From the NCBI RefSeq assembly GCF_017976235.1, contig NZ_JACVHC010000001.1:992001-1056000 (forward strand): a DNA stretch of 64,000 nt, read 5' to 3'. A program made the position numbers and the translations under genes. This stretch comes from Pseudomonas anatoliensis. Lineage in GTDB: Bacteria; Pseudomonadota; Gammaproteobacteria; Pseudomonadales; Pseudomonadaceae. The notes beneath the pieces were generated by a model. It was not told the DNA's origin. It did no database searches and worked only from the letters and a program-made list of their open reading frames with translations. Shown here in pieces: positions 62,105 through 64,000 of the stretch; the first letter of the stretch is position 1; every line of letters begins with the position of its first letter.

Positions 62105-62134
62105 AAAAAAACCGGCGAAATGCCGGTTTTTTTT
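62105..62134 (+). terminator. Intrinsic terminator after oprB
   Basis: AAACCGGC, a short GAAAT loop, GCCGGT and a run of T bases (TTTTTTTT). It is a textbook rho-independent terminator and its A-run allows use from the minus strand gene at 62150 as well. Confidence 0.9.
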
Positions 62135-62149
62135 GCTCGATTATGTTGA

Positions 62150-62341
62150 TCAAGGATGCTCGCTCGATACCGAGTTATTCGCATCCACATCGCTCATGTC
62201 TTCCTCGACCGGCGCTTCGTCGTCTGCTGGCAACGGGACCTCAGGTTCATCGCGCTGCGGATCGTGTCCGGTCTCGTTGTCCGTGGTGCGTGTCACTTCC
62301 TGCTGAGATTTGTTGCCTGGCGCGTTTTCATCAATTTCCAT
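62150..62341 (-). CDS. Small acidic hypothetical protein (63 aa)
   Basis: 63 residues, very rich in Asp, Glu, Pro and Ser (TTDNETGHDPQRDEPEVPLP region), with no hydrophobic segment. It is probably disordered. It converges on the oprB terminator and is divergent from the bestrophin-like gene. I recognise no function. Its length and unbroken frame make it plausible as a gene, and similar small acidic proteins are common in Pseudomonas. Confidence 0.6.
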   Translation of the reverse strand: MEIDENAPGNKSQQEVTRTTDNETGHDPQRDEPEVPLPADDEAPVEEDMSDVDANNSVSSEHP

Positions 62342-62518
62342 GCTGGCTCTCCAACCGGGGCGCGGGAAGTCCGTGCTTGAAGTTCAGAGGCGATCCGCTC
62401 TGAGGAGTGCCGCATTCTGGACGAATGGACGACAGGTATTTCAATCGCCGAACCTTTACCCCGAAAACACCGTCCGAGCTAAGGCGTTAATGCTTACTGC
62501 TCACCTCGAGGTTTCCGT

Positions 62519-63421
62519 TTGAAAGCAGCCATCATCAAAAAATACCGTCTGATCATCAAAACCATGGGCTATGTGGGCTGGGCACTGTTCTGGTTATTGC
62601 TCTGGGATATCGCCGTCACCGTAGACTTCATGTTGTTTCTCAATGCCAAGATCAACCTGCCGCTGATGCCCCTGACATTGCTCGGTTCTGCATTGGTGGT
62701 GTTGATCAGTTTTCGCAACAGCAGCGCCTACAACCGTTGGTGGGAGGCGCGCACGCTGTGGGGCATGATGATCAACAGTTCGCGTAGCTACGCCCGGCAG
62801 GTGCTGACATTGCTGGATGACCCGGACAATGAGGTCAATCCTGTCAAATCGACCCTGCTGCGCCGCCACGTGGCCTATGTAAATTGCCTCGCGGCGCATC
62901 TACAGGGCGAGCCTTGCCCGGAAGAAGTTCGCGCGTTTATCCCTGCCGACGAGTTCGCCCGCAGCGGCACCACCAACAACTTCGCCAACGACATCCTCAC
63001 CGGTTCTGCTGCCCTGCTGGCGAAGGAATACAAGGCCGGGCGCCTGGACAGTATTCGCCTTGCGCGGCTGGAATCGACCATGGTCGATCTGTCCAACAGC
63101 CAGGGCGGAATGGAGCGGATCGCCAATACCCCGCTGCCCTACCCTTACGTGTATTTCCCACGGCTGTTTATTTCGCTGTTCTGCCTGATCGTACCGGTGG
63201 GGCTGGTGGAATCGCTGGGCTGGTTCACCCCGCTCGCTTCGACCGTGGTGGGTTTCATGCTGCTGGCCATCGAGCGCATCGGCACGGATCTACAGAGCCC
63301 GTTTCGCCTCAGTGAGCACCAGATTCAGATGGAAGCGCTGTGCGAAACCATCGAGAAAAACCTGCAGTCGATGCAGCGTGATTCCTTGGGTGATGTGCAC
63401 AGGGTTGAAGAACTGGCCTGA
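62519..63421 (+). CDS. Bestrophin-family (YneE/UPF0187) channel-like protein
   Basis: 300 aa, starting with TTG at 62519 with GAGG upstream. It shows four main hydrophobic segments and the family pattern LVVLISFRNSSAYNRWWEARTLWGMMINSSRSYARQ (residues ~60-95) and ESLGWFTPLASTVVGFMLLAIERIGTDLQSPF near residue 240. Bacterial bestrophins form pentameric ion channels, often cation-selective. A hairpin follows the stop. Cargo and role here unknown. Confidence 0.88.
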   Translation: MKAAIIKKYRLIIKTMGYVGWALFWLLLWDIAVTVDFMLFLNAKINLPLMPLTLLGSALVVLISFRNSSAYNRWWEARTLWGMMINSSRSYARQVLTLLDDPDNEVNPVKSTLLRRHVAYVNCLAAHLQGEPCPEEVRAFIPADEFARSGTTNNFANDILTGSAALLAKEYKAGRLDSIRLARLESTMVDLSNSQGGMERIANTPLPYPYVYFPRLFISLFCLIVPVGLVESLGWFTPLASTVVGFMLLAIERIGTDLQSPFRLSEHQIQMEALCETIEKNLQSMQRDSLGDVHRVEELA

Positions 63422-63448
63422 AGGTTTGGAGCCAATGGCTTGAAGAAA

Positions 63449-63469
63449 GCTAGGGCGTAAAGCCCTAGC
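63449..63469 (-). terminator. Hairpin between bestrophin-like and lysine-rich genes
   Basis: GCTAGGGC, loop GTAAA, GCCCTAGC: a perfect 8-bp stem between two convergent genes. On the minus strand it is followed by TTTCTTC, so it probably ends the lysine-rich gene's mRNA; it may also serve the plus strand. Confidence 0.65.
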
Positions 63470-63481
63470 AGATAGCAGGTG

Positions 63482-63760
63482 TCACTTTTTCTTCTTTGCA
63501 GGCTTATCAGACTTCTCTGATTTCTTGGCCTTTTCTGGCTTGCTATCAGCCTTCTCTGTCTTCTTGGTCTTTTCTGGCTTGCTATCAGCCTTCTTTGCAG
63601 ACTTCTTCGGTTCGGCATCTTTCTTTTTGTCCTTCTTGTCGGAGGATTTGGAAAGCGTCGAGGCCGCAGCTGACTTCTTGGCCGGTGATGACTTTTTGTC
63701 TTTCAGGTCTTTACTGGCTTTCGAAGCGTCACCTTTGCTTTTCTTGTCGTCTTTAGCCAC
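63482..63760 (-). CDS. Lysine-rich, histone H1-like protein
   Basis: 92 aa, mostly Lys, Ala, Ser, Asp and Glu, with no hydrophobic core. The C-terminal half repeats KADSKPEK(T/A)KK, and the protein ends in a Lys cluster. I choose the GTG at 63758-63760, which has GAGAGG 8 bases upstream; a GTG three codons earlier is possible. Such proteins resemble AlgP/AlgR3-type and histone H1-like DNA-binding proteins, so it may condense DNA or RNA. A 39-bp direct repeat underlies the repeat. Role inferred only from composition. Confidence 0.75.
   Translation of the reverse strand: MAKDDKKSKGDASKASKDLKDKKSSPAKKSAAASTLSKSSDKKDKKKDAEPKKSAKKADSKPEKTKKTEKADSKPEKAKKSEKSDKPAKKKK
63523..63600. repeat. 39-bp tandem direct repeat inside the lysine-rich gene
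   Basis: Two copies, near identical, of a 39-bp unit beginning TCTTGG(C/T)CTTTTCTGGCTT. They encode the 13-residue unit KADSKPEKTKKTE / KADSKPEKAKKSE. The copy number may vary among strains. Confidence 0.75.
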
Positions 63761-63904
63761 GTTGATCACCTCTCGGAGAATGCCGATATTGGCACATTGC
63801 CTGTGTGATTATTCACAAGCTAATCATTAGGTGAGCGCGCCCAAGAGCCGTTCAAATTATTTATGCGAGGCGTTGATCAGTCTCTGTCTCTACCCACTAA
63901 AACC

Positions 63905-64000
63905 TCATGCGTTGGCGCGTCGCCACTCACCTGGTGAAACGTTCTCCCATTGCCGAAACGCCCGGTAATAAGAGTTAACGTCCTGGTAGCCGAGCAGGTA
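63905..64000 (-). CDS. AraC-family regulator, C-terminal end (cut by window end)
   Basis: The last 31 residues (GYQDVNSYYRAFRQWENVSP near the end) are the second helix-turn-helix of an AraC/XylS regulator, with the F/Y-RxF-x-G/SP pattern of the family. The stop codon is at 63905-63907. The rest of the gene is outside the window. The 144-bp gap to the lysine-rich gene shows no other feature. Confidence 0.85.
   Translation of the reverse strand, partial: YLLGYQDVNSYYRAFRQWENVSPGEWRRANA

Noticed and set aside
1-64000. Prophage, insertion sequences, CRISPR arrays, tRNA or rRNA genes
   Set aside because: I looked for transposase and integrase genes, direct-repeat arrays and RNA gene signatures and saw none; the gene order is typical chromosomal and accessory-metabolic.

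Overview
The window looks like a chromosomal stretch of a fluorescent-type Pseudomonas: high GC, a membrane-bound PQQ glucose dehydrogenase followed by an OprB porin, a cobalamin riboswitch in front of a B12-type ABC importer, many LysR regulators and c-di-GMP enzymes. I see no rRNA, tRNA, prophage, transposase or CRISPR. About 57 protein genes are supported; two are cut by the window ends.

Layout. (1) 1-5.8 kb: a LysR gene (partial) divergent from a probable sugar or sugar-acid operon: SDR dehydrogenase, ACS-family MFS transporter, split transketolase and an exported SMP-30-type lactonase. (2) 5.9-9 kb: a nucleobase unit (deaminase, NCS2 permease, divergent LysR). (3) 9-12.6 kb: a thymidylate-kinase-like protein, a MarR regulator and a VanB/VanA-like two-component Rieske oxygenase. 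(4) 12.6-32.7 kb: the most interesting part. A minus-strand series of 13 genes (28237 down to 12615) encodes a VOC-fold ring-cleavage dioxygenase, a Rieske ferredoxin, a flavoprotein hydroxylase, a four-gene envelope module (DUF1302 barrel, DUF1329 periplasmic protein, YCF48 propeller, RND permease), an MFS transporter, a cupin, an FAH-type hydrolase, an NAD-dependent SDR, a cyclase/formamidase-type hydrolase and an exported arylsulfatase. Divergent from it are a NodD-like LysR gene, an alpha/beta hydrolase, an amidohydrolase and a GlcG/HbpS-like protein. (5) 32.7-45.5 kb: a second LysR of the same type, a TonB receptor, a Tlc-like carrier, a DUF1206 protein, a histidine kinase, SRPBCC and NTF2-like proteins, an SDR, an Old Yellow Enzyme, a dicarboxylate/glutamate symporter, a VOC protein and a LysR. 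(6) 45.5-52.8 kb: a hybrid kinase, an HD-GYP response regulator and a diguanylate cyclase. (7) 53-64 kb: B12 riboswitch plus BtuF/C/D-like importer, GNAT, ZIP transporter, Gcd, OprB, bestrophin-like channel, a lysine-rich histone-like protein and the end of an AraC regulator.

Main discovery. Three 47-bp blocks (26876-26922, 28371-28417, 29431-29477) share the exact pattern T-ATC-N9-GAT-N7-ATC-N9-GAT. Each lies upstream of, and is oriented toward, a transcription unit of the catabolic island: the flavin hydroxylase, the dioxygenase operon and the alpha/beta hydrolase. This is the spacing of the rhizobial nod box as I know it, and the LysR protein encoded between them (28517-29479) reads like NodD over most of its length. 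I infer a nod-box/NodD-like circuit, probably sensing a flavonoid or related plant phenolic, that controls breakdown rather than nodulation. The gene content (LysR, flavin hydroxylase, small Rieske protein, extradiol-type dioxygenase, cupin, FAH hydrolase) recalls the fde flavonoid-degradation genes of Herbaspirillum, but the substrate is not proven by sequence.
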